Assembly (NCBI RefSeq): GCF_920987055.1
Contig: NZ_CAKLBX010000003.1
Coordinates: 1 to 64,000, forward strand
Direction: 5' to 3'
DNA length: 64,000 nt
Origin: Novosphingobium sp. CECT 9465
Lineage (GTDB): Bacteria; Pseudomonadota; Alphaproteobacteria; Sphingomonadales; Sphingomonadaceae
The notes beneath the pieces are model-generated. The model did not search any database, was not told the DNA's origin, and saw only the letters and a program-made list of their open reading frames with translations. The translations under genes and the position numbers were made by a program. Position 1 is the stretch's first letter. Each line of letters opens with the position of its first letter. This document shows, in pieces, positions 26,554-35,839 of this stretch.

Positions 26554-29051
26554 ACGACAAGCTCGAACTCGACATTCCAGTGTTGTTGCCGGACCTTCCT
26601 GACGCGGCCGATGCCTGCCTGGACCGTCTCGTATCAACCCTGTCAAAGCGCGAAGGTGTCGAGCGGGCGCATGTGATCTGTCTCGACGGCAACACGCCAG
26701 CGGCGCTGTGCATCCATTTCGATGCCGCCAAGCTGCCGCTGCCACGGTTGCGCGAAATGGTGCGCGCCGCAGGTGCCGAAATCACCGAGCGCTACGGCCA
26801 TGCGATCTGGCAGGTGACGGGGATCAACCACGAACGTCGGGCGCGCACGGTCAGCGATGCGCTGTGCGCCTTGCCCGGCGTGGTCCAGGCAAGCGCCAGC
26901 ACCAGCGGGTCTGTCCGGGTCGAATATGATCGCCGCGAAACCACCGAAGAGGAGGTGCGCGCTGCGCTTCGCAAGCTGAAGGTGAGGGTGGGCAAGCGGG
27001 TCGCTGCCGATGAACATGCCGGCCACGACCACGGCCCCGGGGGCCACGGCGCGGGCGAAGAGAAGCACGGCCCCGGCGATGGCCACGACCATAGCCACGC
27101 CGAATTTCTCGGCCCCAATACCGAGCTGATCTTCGCGCTCGCCTGTGGCGCGCTGCTGGGGATCGGCTACGCGATCGAGAGGCTGGTCGCTGGCGCGCCC
27201 GAATGGCTGCCGACCGCCTGCTATATCGCAGCCTATTTCTTCGGCGGATTCTTCACGCTGCGCGAGGCGATCGACAACCTCCGGATGAAGAAGTTCGAGA
27301 TCGACACGCTGATGTTGGTCGCTGCGGCCGGCGCCGCTGCGCTGGGCGCATGGGCCGAAGGTGCGCTGCTGCTGTTCCTGTTCAGCCTCGGCCATGCGCT
27401 TGAGCATTATGCAATGGGCCGCGCCAAGAAGGCGATCGAGGCGCTGGCGAAGCTCGCGCCCGAAACCGCGACCGTGCGACGCGGCGGGCAGACCAGCGAA
27501 ATCCCGGTCGAGCAGATGGTCGTCGGGGACATTGCCATCGTCCGCCCGAACGAGCGCCTGCCTGCCGACGGCTTCGTCATCAAGGGCACCAGCGCGATCA
27601 ACCAGGCCCCGGTCACGGGTGAAAGCATCCCGGTCGACAAGGTGCCGGTCGCAGATGCCGCAGCGGCACGCGCCAAGCCCGATGCAGTCGACGCGGAAAG
27701 CCGGGTTTTTGCTGGTACGATCAACGGCGGCGGCGCGATCGAGATCGAGGTGACACGCCGTTCCAATGAAAGCGCGCTTGCCAAGGTCGTGAAGATGGTG
27801 AGCGAAGCGGAGACGCAGAAGTCGCCGACGCAGCGCTTCACCGACCGGTTCGAACGGATCTTCGTGCCCGCCGTCCTGGTCCTGTCAGTGCTCCTGCTGT
27901 TCGCATGGGTGGTCGTCGACGAGCCGTTCCGCGACAGCTTCTATCGCGCGATGGCGGTGCTGGTGGCGGCAAGCCCGTGCGCGCTCGCGATCGCAACGCC
28001 GAGCGCGGTCCTGTCGGGCGTTGCCCGTGCAGCGCGGGGCGGCGTGCTCGTGAAGGGCGGTGCACCGCTCGAAAACCTCGGGTCGCTCAAAGCGATCGCT
28101 TTCGACAAGACGGGCACGCTGACCGAAGGTCGTCCGCGCATCACTGATGTCGTGCCCGTCGATGGCGCCGATGAAGGCGAGTTGCTGGCGCTGGCTGTCG
28201 CCGTCGAAGCGTTGAGCGACCATCCCCTGGCCCAAGCGATCGTCAAGGACGGCCGCGAACGTCTGAACGATCGTGCCGTGCCGACTGCCGGCGACCTCAA
28301 GAGCCTGACCGGTCGGGGCGTCACCGCGAGCGTGGATGGCGAGACGGTGTGGATCGGCAAGGCCGAGATGTTCGGAAGTGAGGGCATTCCGGCGCTGGGG
28401 CAGGGCGCGCAGGACGCAATCGCGAAGCTGCGCGAGAACGGCCGCACGACAATGGTGGTCCGCAAGGGGGACCGCGACCTGGGCGCGATCGGCCTGATGG
28501 ACACGCCTCGCGAAGCTGCCAAGACCGCGTTGCGTCGGCTGCACGAGATGGGCGTGTCGCGGATGATAATGATCTCCGGCGATCACCAGAAAGTCGCCGA
28601 AGCGATCGCCGACGAAGTCGGGATCGACGAAGCGTGGGGCGACCTCATGCCCGAAGACAAGGTTGCCGCGATCAAGAAGCTCGCCGGCGAAGACAAGGTC
28701 GCGATGGTGGGCGACGGCGTGAACGATGCGCCGGCGATGGCAAGCGCCACGGTCGGCATCGCGATGGGCGCGGCGGGGTCGGACGTTGCGCTGGAGACAG
28801 CCGACGTGGCGCTGATGGCCGACGATCTGGCGCACCTGCCATTCGCAGTCGGTCTTAGCCGCCATACCCGTGGAATCATCCGGCAGAACGTCTTCGTCAG
28901 CCTGGGTGTCGTCGCCTTCCTGGTGCCTGCTACCATCCTCGGCCTCGGCATTGGGCCAGCGGTGGCGGTTCATGAGGGATCGACGCTGCTCGTCGTCATC
29001 AATGCGCTCAGGCTGCTCGCCTACCGCGATCCGGCAGGGAAGGCGGCATGA
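26550..29051 (+). CDS. P1B-type metal ATPase with SPC motif and His-rich linker
   Basis: This is an 833-residue heavy-metal-exporting ATPase. I place the start at ATG 26550 (overlapping the CDF stop, AAAGGAGG at 26537-26544); an open frame further upstream is only an overlap with the CDF gene. The N-terminus has two ferredoxin-like HMA-type folds without CxxC (HVICLDGNTPAALCIHFD; VSDALCALPGVVQASASTSG), then a His-rich linker (HAGHDHGPGGHGAGEEKHGP; GHDHSHAEF). The membrane metal motif is SPCALAIATP, and the last helices contain HEGSTLLVVINALRLL, both typical of the P1B-4 (Co/Zn/Fe) group rather than CPC-type CadA/CopA. Phosphorylation site DKTGTLTEG, actuator TGESIP and hinge [10 protein letters not shown] are all present. 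Confidence 0.85.
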   Translation: MNDKLELDIPVLLPDLPDAADACLDRLVSTLSKREGVERAHVICLDGNTPAALCIHFDAAKLPLPRLREMVRAAGAEITERYGHAIWQVTGINHERRARTVSDALCALPGVVQASASTSGSVRVEYDRRETTEEEVRAALRKLKVRVGKRVAADEHAGHDHGPGGHGAGEEKHGPGDGHDHSHAEFLGPNTELIFALACGALLGIGYAIERLVAGAPEWLPTACYIAAYFFGGFFTLREAIDNLRMKKFEIDTLMLVAAAGAAALGAWAEGALLLFLFSLGHALEHYAMGRAKKAIEALAKLAPETATVRRGGQTSEIPVEQMVVGDIAIVRPNERLPADGFVIKGTSAINQAPVTGESIPVDKVPVADAAAARAKPDAVDAESRVFAGTINGGGAIEIEVTRRSNESALAKVVKMVSEAETQKSPTQRFTDRFERIFVPAVLVLSVLLLFAWVVVDEPFRDSFYRAMAVLVAASPCALAIATPSAVLSGVARAARGGVLVKGGAPLENLGSLKAIAFDKTGTLTEGRPRITDVVPVDGADEGELLALAVAVEALSDHPLAQAIVKDGRERLNDRAVPTAGDLKSLTGRGVTASVDGETVWIGKAEMFGSEGIPALGQGAQDAIAKLRENGRTTMVVRKGDRDLGAIGLMDTPREAAKTALRRLHEMGVSRMIMISGDHQKVAEAIADEVGIDEAWGDLMPEDKVAAIKKLAGEDKVAMVGDGVNDAPAMASATVGIAMGAAGSDVALETADVALMADDLAHLPFAVGLSRHTRGIIRQNVFVSLGVVAFLVPATILGLGIGPAVAVHEGSTLLVVINALRLLAYRDPAGKAA

Positions 29052-29797
29052 AGTGGCTGATCGCCTTCGACCTCGACGGCACGCTTGCCGAGAGCAAGCG
29101 GCCGTTATCGGAGGATATGGCCGCAATCCTCGCCCGATTGCTCGCCATCACGGATGTGGCGGTGATCTCGGGCGGGGACTGGCCGCAGTTCGAAAAGCAG
29201 ATCGCCTCGCGCCTTCCTGCCGGCGTCGCGCTCGACCGTCTCTGGTTGATGCCGACCACAGGCACGAAACTCTATCGGTTCATCAATGGCGCTTGGCGCG
29301 CGGTCTATGCCGAACTGTTCGACGACGCGGAGAAGGCGAAGATCCGCACGGCCTTCGATCAGGCGCTGACCGATGCCGGTCTCGCCGACGAACGTATCTG
29401 GGGCGAACGGATCGAGGACCGGGGCAGCCAGATCACCTTTTCGGGCCTGGGGCAGGCAGCGCCGCTGAAGGAAAAGGAAGCGTGGGATCCTGACCGAAAG
29501 AAGAGGACCGCGTTGCAGGCCACGTTGCGCGCGAAGCTGCCGGAGCTCTCGATCAATCTCGGTGGCACGACATCGATCGACGTGACCAGAGCAGGGATCG
29601 ACAAGGGCTATGGCCTGAAGCGCCTGAGTGCCGAGAGCGGTGTCCCGCTCGACGGGATGCTGTTCATTGGGGATGCGATATTCCCCGGTGGGAATGACTA
29701 TCCCGCTGCTGAAATCGGCCTCGACACAGTGAGGGTGCGCGACGTCGCGGAAACCACCGCCGTCGTGACCGCCATCATCGCGTGTCTGCACCGATAG
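29048..29797 (+). CDS. HAD-IIB phosphatase, phosphomannomutase-like
   Basis: This is a 249-residue cytoplasmic HAD-superfamily enzyme. ATG 29048 overlaps the ATPase stop by 4 nt. Motif I is AFDLDGTLAESKRPLSEDMA, motif II VAVISGG, motif III around GIDKGYGLKRLSAESGVPLD and motif IV LFIGDAIFPGGNDYPAAEIG. The FPGGNDYPA signature resembles eukaryote-type phosphomannomutases. It may act on a sugar phosphate, or be a housekeeping-type hydrolase captured by the operon. It is the last gene of the run, and no clear terminator was seen after it. Function in metal resistance is unexplained. Confidence 0.7.
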   Translation: MKWLIAFDLDGTLAESKRPLSEDMAAILARLLAITDVAVISGGDWPQFEKQIASRLPAGVALDRLWLMPTTGTKLYRFINGAWRAVYAELFDDAEKAKIRTAFDQALTDAGLADERIWGERIEDRGSQITFSGLGQAAPLKEKEAWDPDRKKRTALQATLRAKLPELSINLGGTTSIDVTRAGIDKGYGLKRLSAESGVPLDGMLFIGDAIFPGGNDYPAAEIGLDTVRVRDVAETTAVVTAIIACLHR

Positions 29798-29965
29798 GAT
29801 CAAGATACATGGTCGGCTCCATCGCGGAATGCCGCATTGTCAAAGCTCTGGCTTCTGTCGCTTAGGGCAGCGCTTCCTAAAACGAAAAGAAGGCAATGTG
29901 CGCGTCTCCGCGAACAAAGCCTCCAGCGATCAATCTAAGAGATTCCGCCGCGCTTCTCAATCGTA

Positions 29966-30003
29966 GGGGGCGTTTGCGGGAGGGGGCGGAATCCTACGCT
30001 AAG
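29966..30003 (+). repeat. Tn3-family 38-bp terminal inverted repeat
   Basis: A 38-nt stretch beginning GGGGGCGTTTGCGGGAGGGG and ending ATCCTACGCTAAG has the form of a Tn3/Tn21-type end: a G-run outside, ACGCTAAG inside. The transposase stop codon lies inside it (29994-29996). The matching partner end was not found in the window. Confidence 0.75.
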
Positions 30004-31948
30004 GATTTGGGCCAGCGATATTCCCCGGTTAGATTGATGTGTTCCCATCCCAACGGCGAGACGTGGGCGAGTAGATCAGGCGCGATATGGGTACCGCTGG
30101 CGGCCCGGGTATTGACGACCTCGCCGAGCTTCATGGTGTTCCAGAATATGATGATGGCGGCGAGCAGGTTCATTCCGGCGATGCGATAGTGCTGGCCTTC
30201 GCCGGATCGATCCCGGATTTCACCTCGGCGGTGGAAGCTGATGGCGCGCTTTAGGGCGTGGTGGGCCTCACCCTTGTTGAGGCCGATCTGAGCCTGGCGC
30301 TGGAGGCCGGCATCAAGAATCCAGTCGATCATGAACAGGGTTCGCTCGATGCGGCCCACCTCTCGCAATGCGAGGGCCAGCTCATTCTGGCGCGGGTAAG
30401 AGGCGAGCTTGCGAAGAATCTGGCTGGGGGCGACGATCCCCGCTGCGATCGTCGCCATGATGCGCAGGATGTCGGGCCAGTTGCGCTCGATGAGCGGTTC
30501 ATTGATCTTACCTCCGACCAGCGCTCGCACATTGGCCGGCGTCGCGTTGGGCGTGAAGGCATAGAGTCTTTTCTGAGGGAGATCGCGGATACGGGGGGCG
30601 AACCTGTAGCCGAGCAAGGCGCAGGCGGCGAACACATGATCGGTGAAGCCGCCCGTGTCGGCAAAATGCTGGCGAACGCGGCGGCCCGCGTCATTCATGA
30701 GCAGCCCGTCCAGGATATAGGGAGCCTCGCTGACCGTTGCCGGGATCACCTGGGTTGCGAACGGCGCATATTGATCGGACACATGGCTGTATCCCTTGAG
30801 GCCCGGGACGTTGCCATATTTCGCGTTGATCAGATTCATCGCCTCGCCCTGCTCGGTAGCAAGGAAGAACTGCCCGTCGCTGGATGCCGATTGCCCTTGT
30901 CCCCAGAAGGCGGCCATGGGCAGGGCGGCGTGGGCCTCCACGATCATGGCGAGCGCCCGATCATAGGCGCTGCCTTCGACATGCCAGCGCGCGATCCGCA
31001 GCAATTCCCAGAAGCTGTGCGTGTTGGTCGCCGCCGCCATCTTGCGCAAACCGAGATTGACGCCTTCCGCCAGCAACACGTTCATCAGGCCGATCCGGTC
31101 GCTGCAGGGCGCGCCGGTGCGCAGATGCGTGAACGCCTCGGAAAATCCGGTTCGCTCATCGACTTCCAGCAACAGATCGGTGATCCTCGCGGGCGGGAGC
31201 TGTTGATAGAGATCGAGCACGAGATCCTCGGCCCCTTCGGGCGTGTCGGCCCTCAGCTTGTCGATGTGCAGCTTGCCGTTCTCGATGATGCCGCCTGGGA
31301 TCGTGCCGGTTCGCGCCGCGCGGCCAAACTCCTTCAGCCGTGTATCCAGTCGAGCCCTGCGCTCGGCCAGCCATTCGCCGGGTCGCAGCGGCACGGCGAG
31401 CCGCGCGGTCTGCTCTATCGCCTGTGGCGGGACCAGAAGCTGCTTGAGGTCGCCATAGCGGCGCGATCCCGCCAACCATATGTCACCGGACCGGAAGGCG
31501 TCGCGGATGTGGAACAGCACCGCGATTTCCCAAAGCCGGTGGTCGCCGCTGGGCTCAGCGCGAAGATGACGATGCCATTTCGAGTTGGGACGTAGAAAAT
31601 CCACCGGCGGATCGACCTTGATCCCGTTACGCAGCATCGCAACGGCCGCCAGAAGAGGCGTGGCGATCGGCGCCGCCTGCATGTCGAGCAGGCGCAGCAT
31701 CCTGGGCGCGTAGAGGCGGAAACGGTGATAGCCGTCCAGCACACGGCTGAGCGGGTCGGCCGCGAGCACGTTGGTCAGCGCGGAGGCCGTGGCGACAAGG
31801 GGTCTGAACCGTTCCCAGCCAGGCCCGGTGGCGATTATCCCGTCCAGGGCCGTGCCATCGTCCTGCGCTCCAAGCAAAGCACCACCGATTTCGGCAAAGG
31901 ACTGTCCGTCGTCAGAACATTCGGCACAACTCGCGGCGTAGATTAGCG
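29994..31948 (-). pseudogene. tnpA: Tn3-family transposase, 5' truncated
   Basis: This is the C-terminal 650 residues or so of a Tn3-family DDE transposase; family members are about 950-1000 residues. The frame is open back to about 31948, where an IS3-family element interrupts it. Catalytic residues are visible: SASSDGQFFLATEQGEA (first Asp), FADTGGFTDHVFAACALLGY (second Asp) and LNKGEAHHALKRAISFHRRG (Glu). The usual ends INLTGEYRWP and NTMKLGEVVN are present. The stop lies within the 38-bp inverted repeat. The N-terminal DNA-binding region is missing and was not seen on the other side of the insertion, so a deletion probably accompanied it. Confidence 0.9.
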
Positions 31949-31976
31949 GAGTGCGGACCTCGTCAGGGGGTTGATG

Positions 31977-32518
31977 TTAGGCGGCGAACTTGCGGTGCTG
32001 CAAGCGCCGATGTTCGATGGTCTGTCGCTTGATCCTTTCGCGCAGTTTGATGATTGCCGGAGCCCTGCCGAAGTAGGCGTCGGCAGGCGTCACGTTGGCC
32101 AGGCTCTCGTGGTATCGCTGGTGATTGTAGTGCTCGACGAAGGCCTCGATGTGGGCTTCGAGGTCGCCGGGCAGGAAGTAGTTTTCCAGCAAGATGCGGT
32201 TTTTCAGGGTCTGGTGCCAGCGCTCGATCTTGCCCTGGGTTTGGGGATGACACGGGGCGCCGCGGACATGGCTCATCTTCCGGGCCTCGATGTATTCCGC
32301 CAGCTCACCCGCGATGTAGCTGGGGCCATTATCGCTGAGTAGCCGGGGTTTGTGCAGCACCGTGGCGCTGTCGCAACCAGAAGCCGCCAGGGCGAGGTTC
32401 AGCGTGTCGGTGACGTCCTCGGCTCGCATGTTGGTGCACAGCTTCCAGGCGATGATGTAGCGCGAGAAGTCGTCGAGCACGGTCGACAGATACATCCAGC
32501 CCCACCCGATGATCTTGA
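31977..32518 (-). CDS. IS3 transposase OrfB, 3' exon
   Basis: This is the C-terminal part of the rve-type integrase, downstream of the intron. It reads KIIGWGWMYLSTVLDDFSRY (second strand and LDDFSR), LLSDNGPSYIAGELAEYIEA (second catalytic Asp), QTQGKIERWHQTLKNRILLE (catalytic Glu) and LANVTPADAYFGRAPAIIKL, ending RKFAA at 31977. Joined to the exon at 34759-35197 it gives an uninterrupted DDE domain with FTY-FKIIGWG at the junction. It is intact as an exon; it is active only if the intron splices. Confidence 0.85.
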
Positions 32519-32553
32519 GTGGAGTAGGAAGCGCATAAGCGCTTCCCCTCCCC

Positions 32554-32587
32554 GAACCGTACGTGCACCTTTCAGCGCATACGGCTC
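32554..32587 (-). ncRNA. Group II intron domain V
   Basis: Minus-strand GAGCCGTATGCGCTGAAAGG followed by TGCACGTACGGTTC folds into the highly conserved catalytic hairpin with GAAA tetraloop. This is the most diagnostic RNA element of the intron. Confidence 0.9.
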
Positions 32588-32592
32588 TCTAT

Positions 32593-34122
32593 TCAACCTT
32601 GGTCCAAGGCCATGGCGACATCACGATAGCGGGAGGTGACGGTGTTTCGGAGCTCGTCCCGATAGATGTAGGGATTTCGCTCCGGATTCCGCCACCGGAA
32701 CTGCATCTTCTGGCTTGTGACCAGTCGTCGCAGCGCCTTGCCGACGGCATTGCCCTGATTGCTTCGACCGTAGACCAGCCACGTCTTCGATTGGCCGGTT
32801 TCCGGCATGCGGTACCATTTACGCATCAAAGGCTTGATACGGGACCGGTACTTCTGCGCCAACCAGTGCGCCATTTTCCAGAACACGACGGTGTCGATGC
32901 GCCGGAATGTGCGCGCCGTGAAGTCGGTGAACCTGTAGAACGCAGCCCATCCCGCCAGCTGGCGGTTCAGACCGTCGATCATGTCCACCGCGGCAACCTC
33001 ATGATTGCCGGAGAGAGCCTCGACCAATCGGCGAGCGAAGGTCTTGGCCTTCTCCTTGGGTATCGTTGAGACCACGGACATGCGTCCGCTCGATCCCCGC
33101 CTGCGGATAATCCGGTGCCCGAGGAACACGAACCCGTCGTCGACGTGGGTGATATGGCTCTTGTCCATATTCAACGTCAGCTTCAGGTCGTCTTCCAGAA
33201 AGGCCCGGCATTCCTCGCGGATGGCCTCGGCATGTGCCTTGGTGCCCTTGACGATGACAACGAAGTCATCGGCGTAACGGCAGTAGGCGACAGCAGGTTT
33301 CCATTGCCGGTTCTCGCGAACCGTGATGGGGCGCCCCTGCTGGATGCCGAAGTTCCATGCCCAGCGATCCTTTCGCGCCTTGTCGCTCAGGTATTTCGCC
33401 TCCAGCCACGCATCAAACTCATGGAGCATGATGTTGGACAGGAGCGGCGACAGCACGCCGCCTTGCGGTACACCTTCGCTTGAGGCGACGAACAGGCCAC
33501 GGTCGACGTGGCCCGCCTTCAGGAATCGCCAGAGCAGATCAACAAACCGATCATCCCGGATTCGCCGCCGAACGCAGCGAAGCAGAAGCCGGTGGTGGAC
33601 CGTATCGAAGTAGCTCGCCAGATCACCTTCGATGATCCAGCGGCCCCGCGCTCCGGCACCACTATCCTGCAACTGTATCTTCACGGTCCGGACAGCGTGA
33701 TGCACGCTGCGTTCCGGCCTGAAGCCGTAGGAGAGGCGATGGAAGTCGCTTTCCCAGATCGGCTCCATGGCCATCAGCATCGCGCGCTGGACGATGCGGT
33801 CTTTCAGGGTCGGGATACCAAGTGGTCGTTTCTTGCCATTGGCTTTCGGGATATAGATTCGCCTGACCGGCTGCGGGTGATAACTCCCCGTCAGCAAGTC
33901 CGTTCGCAGACTGGCCAGCTGTTCTGCCAGTACGGCCTGCATCCGTCGCTTGTCCATTCCGTCGATGCCCGGCGTATTGGCGCCACTCGACGCCAGCACG
34001 ATCCGAGCCGCCTCGGCAAGCCACGCCCGATCGGCAATGAGCCGGAGAAGGCGATCGAACTTGCGGTTCTGGTCGCTCTCGGCCCACGTCGCGAGCTTGT
34101 GCTGCATTTCGCTGATTATCAA
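32593..34122 (-). CDS. ltrA: Group II intron reverse transcriptase/maturase
   Basis: This is a 509-residue intron-encoded protein that helps splicing and mobilises the intron by target-primed reverse transcription. It starts MIISEMQHKLATWAESDQNR. Reverse-transcriptase blocks are visible in order: PGIDGMDKRRMQAVL, PVRRIYIPKANGKKRPLGIP, SYGFRPERSVHHAV, WIIEGDLASYFDTVHHRLLL, GVPQGGVLSPLLSNIMLHEF and the catalytic AYCRYADDFVVIVKG (YADD). A maturase (X) domain follows (LNRQLAGWAAFYRFTDFTAR). No HNH endonuclease motif is evident at the C-terminus, so retrohoming would rely on other routes. It is full length and uninterrupted. Confidence 0.92.
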   Translation of the reverse strand: MIISEMQHKLATWAESDQNRKFDRLLRLIADRAWLAEAARIVLASSGANTPGIDGMDKRRMQAVLAEQLASLRTDLLTGSYHPQPVRRIYIPKANGKKRPLGIPTLKDRIVQRAMLMAMEPIWESDFHRLSYGFRPERSVHHAVRTVKIQLQDSGAGARGRWIIEGDLASYFDTVHHRLLLRCVRRRIRDDRFVDLLWRFLKAGHVDRGLFVASSEGVPQGGVLSPLLSNIMLHEFDAWLEAKYLSDKARKDRWAWNFGIQQGRPITVRENRQWKPAVAYCRYADDFVVIVKGTKAHAEAIREECRAFLEDDLKLTLNMDKSHITHVDDGFVFLGHRIIRRRGSSGRMSVVSTIPKEKAKTFARRLVEALSGNHEVAAVDMIDGLNRQLAGWAAFYRFTDFTARTFRRIDTVVFWKMAHWLAQKYRSRIKPLMRKWYRMPETGQSKTWLVYGRSNQGNAVGKALRRLVTSQKMQFRWRNPERNPYIYRDELRNTVTSRYRDVAMALDQG

Positions 34123-34758
34123 AGGTCTTCACCTCGTTTGGTCAGGTAGTTTGCACTTCAAGCTGATTGAACTGTCCCCCTTCGCCATGTGACAGGCTTT
34201 CCCTGTCGCGGACTACTACGGGGACTCCGCCAGCACGGTGGACATCGGGGCCAACTCCCTTGGCATTCCATCATGCCTTCCCTCGTTCATATGCTGGACT
34301 TTCGCGCGCTGGGGAGGCTGCCGGTCGCAGTCCTTGTCCTTGCGTCCCGCAAGTCGATGCCGATGCCATGGCCTGGCTGCATTCTCTCCATGGCTCCATG
34401 CGGACGGGCTACATTTCCGGCCACATTCGGATGTCGCCGACATACGTCTCCGGCGCCATCATCAGCATTCCGCCTGTTAAGCCGTGTAGGCGAAGGCGAC
34501 ATTTCAGCCCTCGGATGCGGATTAACCGGTTCGTGTTCCTCAACCTTCCAGCGCTACAGCCTCGGGGACCATCTCGGCGTAACGGCTTCGCCTCAATCCC
34601 CTTTACCTGCGGGCTACGTCACCCTGCCAGTTGACGGCAGGTCACCGCCGCTTGGGCTCATGCCCCCTCACAGCAGAGGGCAAGGCATTCGTTCAGTTCC
34701 TCCTTTCTCCTTTGCATTCCAGTCATATGCACCCCGGACCATCCGGGACGAGGCGCAC

Positions 34759-35197
34759 AGTAGGTGAAGTCGGTCTGCCACATCTCGTTCGGCCGCGTGG
34801 TTTTCGTGTGGAACTGATCGGCAGCCTTGATCACGACATAGGCCGGGCTGGTGATCAGGTCGCGGGCCTTCAACAGGCGGTAAACCGTGGATTCCGACAC
34901 GAAGTAGCGCTGCCCATCGGTGAAGCGCACGGCCAGTTCCCGGGGGCTCAGCTCAGACTGTTCCAGCGCCAGCTCGATGATCTGGTCGTGGATGCCCGCC
35001 GGGATGCGGTTCCATACCCGGCTCGGCGCCGATGGCCGATCTTCCAACGCCTCCGGCCCGCCTTCGAGGTAGCGATCATACCAGCGGTAGAATGTCCGAC
35101 GAGGGATGCCGAGTTGGTCCAGCGTGCGCTTGGCCGACAGGTGCGACTGCTCGACGGTTCTGATGATCTCGAGCTTCTCGGATGCGGGATACCTCAT
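34759..35197 (-). CDS. IS3 transposase OrfB, 5' exon
   Basis: This is the N-terminal part of OrfB. ATG 35197 overlaps the orfA stop (ATGA), so translation is probably coupled rather than frameshifted. It starts MRYPASEKLEIIRTVEQSHL and includes a helix-turn-helix (TLDQLGIPRRTFYRWYDRYL). It ends at the first catalytic aspartate, RPNEMWQTDFTY, just before the intron. Residues beyond that in the genomic frame (CAPRPGWSGVHMTG) are intron sequence. Confidence 0.85.
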
Positions 35198-35580
35198 TCG
35201 TCGTTGCCCCCATCCGCGATCATGCTTTTTTTGAGCAGACGGTTTTCCAGTGTCAGATCGGCCACGCATTCCTTCAGGGCCCGGGTTTCGCGGCGCAGGT
35301 CCTGGACCTCTCCGGTGGTCGCGGCACGGGCGGTGTCGCCGGCCAGGCGGCGCTTGCCAGCTTCCATGAACTCCTTCGACCAGGTGTAATACAGGCTCTG
35401 GGCAATGCCTTCCTTGCGGCATAGCTCGGCGATGCTGTCTTCCCCGCGCAGGCCATCCAGCACGATGCGGATCTTGTCCTCGGCCGAAAAGTGGCGCCGG
35501 GTCTGTCGGCGGATGTCCTTCACTACCCGCTCTGCTGGGGCCTTGGCGGGCGATTTTACATTGGAGGATCTGGGCTTCAT
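35194..35580 (-). CDS. IS3 transposase OrfA
   Basis: This is a 128-residue DNA-binding subunit starting MKPRSSNVKSPAKAPAERVV. The core RRHFSAEDKIRIVLDGLRGE ... ELCRKEGIAQSLYYTWSKEF is the helix-turn-helix of IS3-family OrfA, followed by a leucine-zipper-like segment (EVQDLRRETRALKECVADLT; LENRLLKKSMIADGG). The last codons overlap orfB. It is intact. Confidence 0.9.
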   Translation of the reverse strand: MKPRSSNVKSPAKAPAERVVKDIRRQTRRHFSAEDKIRIVLDGLRGEDSIAELCRKEGIAQSLYYTWSKEFMEAGKRRLAGDTARAATTGEVQDLRRETRALKECVADLTLENRLLKKSMIADGGNDE

Positions 35581-35665
35581 CTTCGTTCCTTCGTCACTAC
35601 GACGAAGCCCAGATCCTCCTTAAATCACAACCTCAAATCTGTGCCATTGGTGCTGACGGCGGACA

Positions 35666-35839
35666 CGACATACCCACAAGGACGGCTTCAGCCCCACCGC
35701 TTGATCCTACCGGCGTCAGCCGGTCAGTGATTCAGAGAGCAAGTCAACGGGCCTGACAGCGACCACCCCGAAGGGCTATTGCGACGCACTCTCAAATCAC
35801 CTATTGCGTTGGTGAGAGAGATTCGCAAAAGGGTCAACG
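35666..35839. other. Intergenic before the TonB receptor gene
   Basis: No gene was seen. A loose dyad TTGCG (35804-35808) / CGCAA (35824-35828) lies just before the receptor start and might be regulatory; it does not look like a canonical Fur box. Confidence 0.3.

Larger units (their letters stand above)
32519..34758 (-). ncRNA. Group II intron within IS3 orfB
   Basis: This is a self-splicing retroelement of 2240 nt on the minus strand. Its 5' end reads GTGCGCC (consensus GUGYG) directly after exon ...TTCACCTACT. Its 3' end reads ...CTACTCCAC (consensus AY) before TCAAGATCATCGGG, and exact removal restores the orfB frame. Domain V is a canonical 34-nt hairpin at 32554-32587. Domain VI (GGAAGCGC-TTAT-GCGCTTCC) follows, with a candidate branch-point A 7 nt from the 3' end. 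The ORF for the reverse transcriptase occupies domain IV. Domains I-III lie in 34130-34758, where no other gene is present. Confidence 0.85.
31952..35665 (-). mobile_element. IS3-family element carrying a group II intron
   Basis: An IS3-type orfA/orfB pair on the minus strand, about 1.47 kb without its intron, disrupts the Tn3 transposase. Ends are approximate: TGCGGACCTCGTCAGGGGG at the left and, inverted, TGTCCGCCGTCAGCACC at the right share only part of their sequence. No clear target duplication was seen. orfB is split by a 2240-bp group II intron at 32519-34758. Confidence 0.75.

Noticed and set aside
35804..35828. Fur box upstream of the TonB receptor
   Set aside because: Only a 5-bp dyad with a 15-bp gap is present; no 19-bp GATAAT-type or alphaproteobacterial Irr-type motif could be read.
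31949..35839. Missing N-terminal half or second end of the Tn3-family element to the right of the IS
   Set aside because: No Tn3 N-terminal motif and no reverse match to the 38-bp end was seen after 35665.
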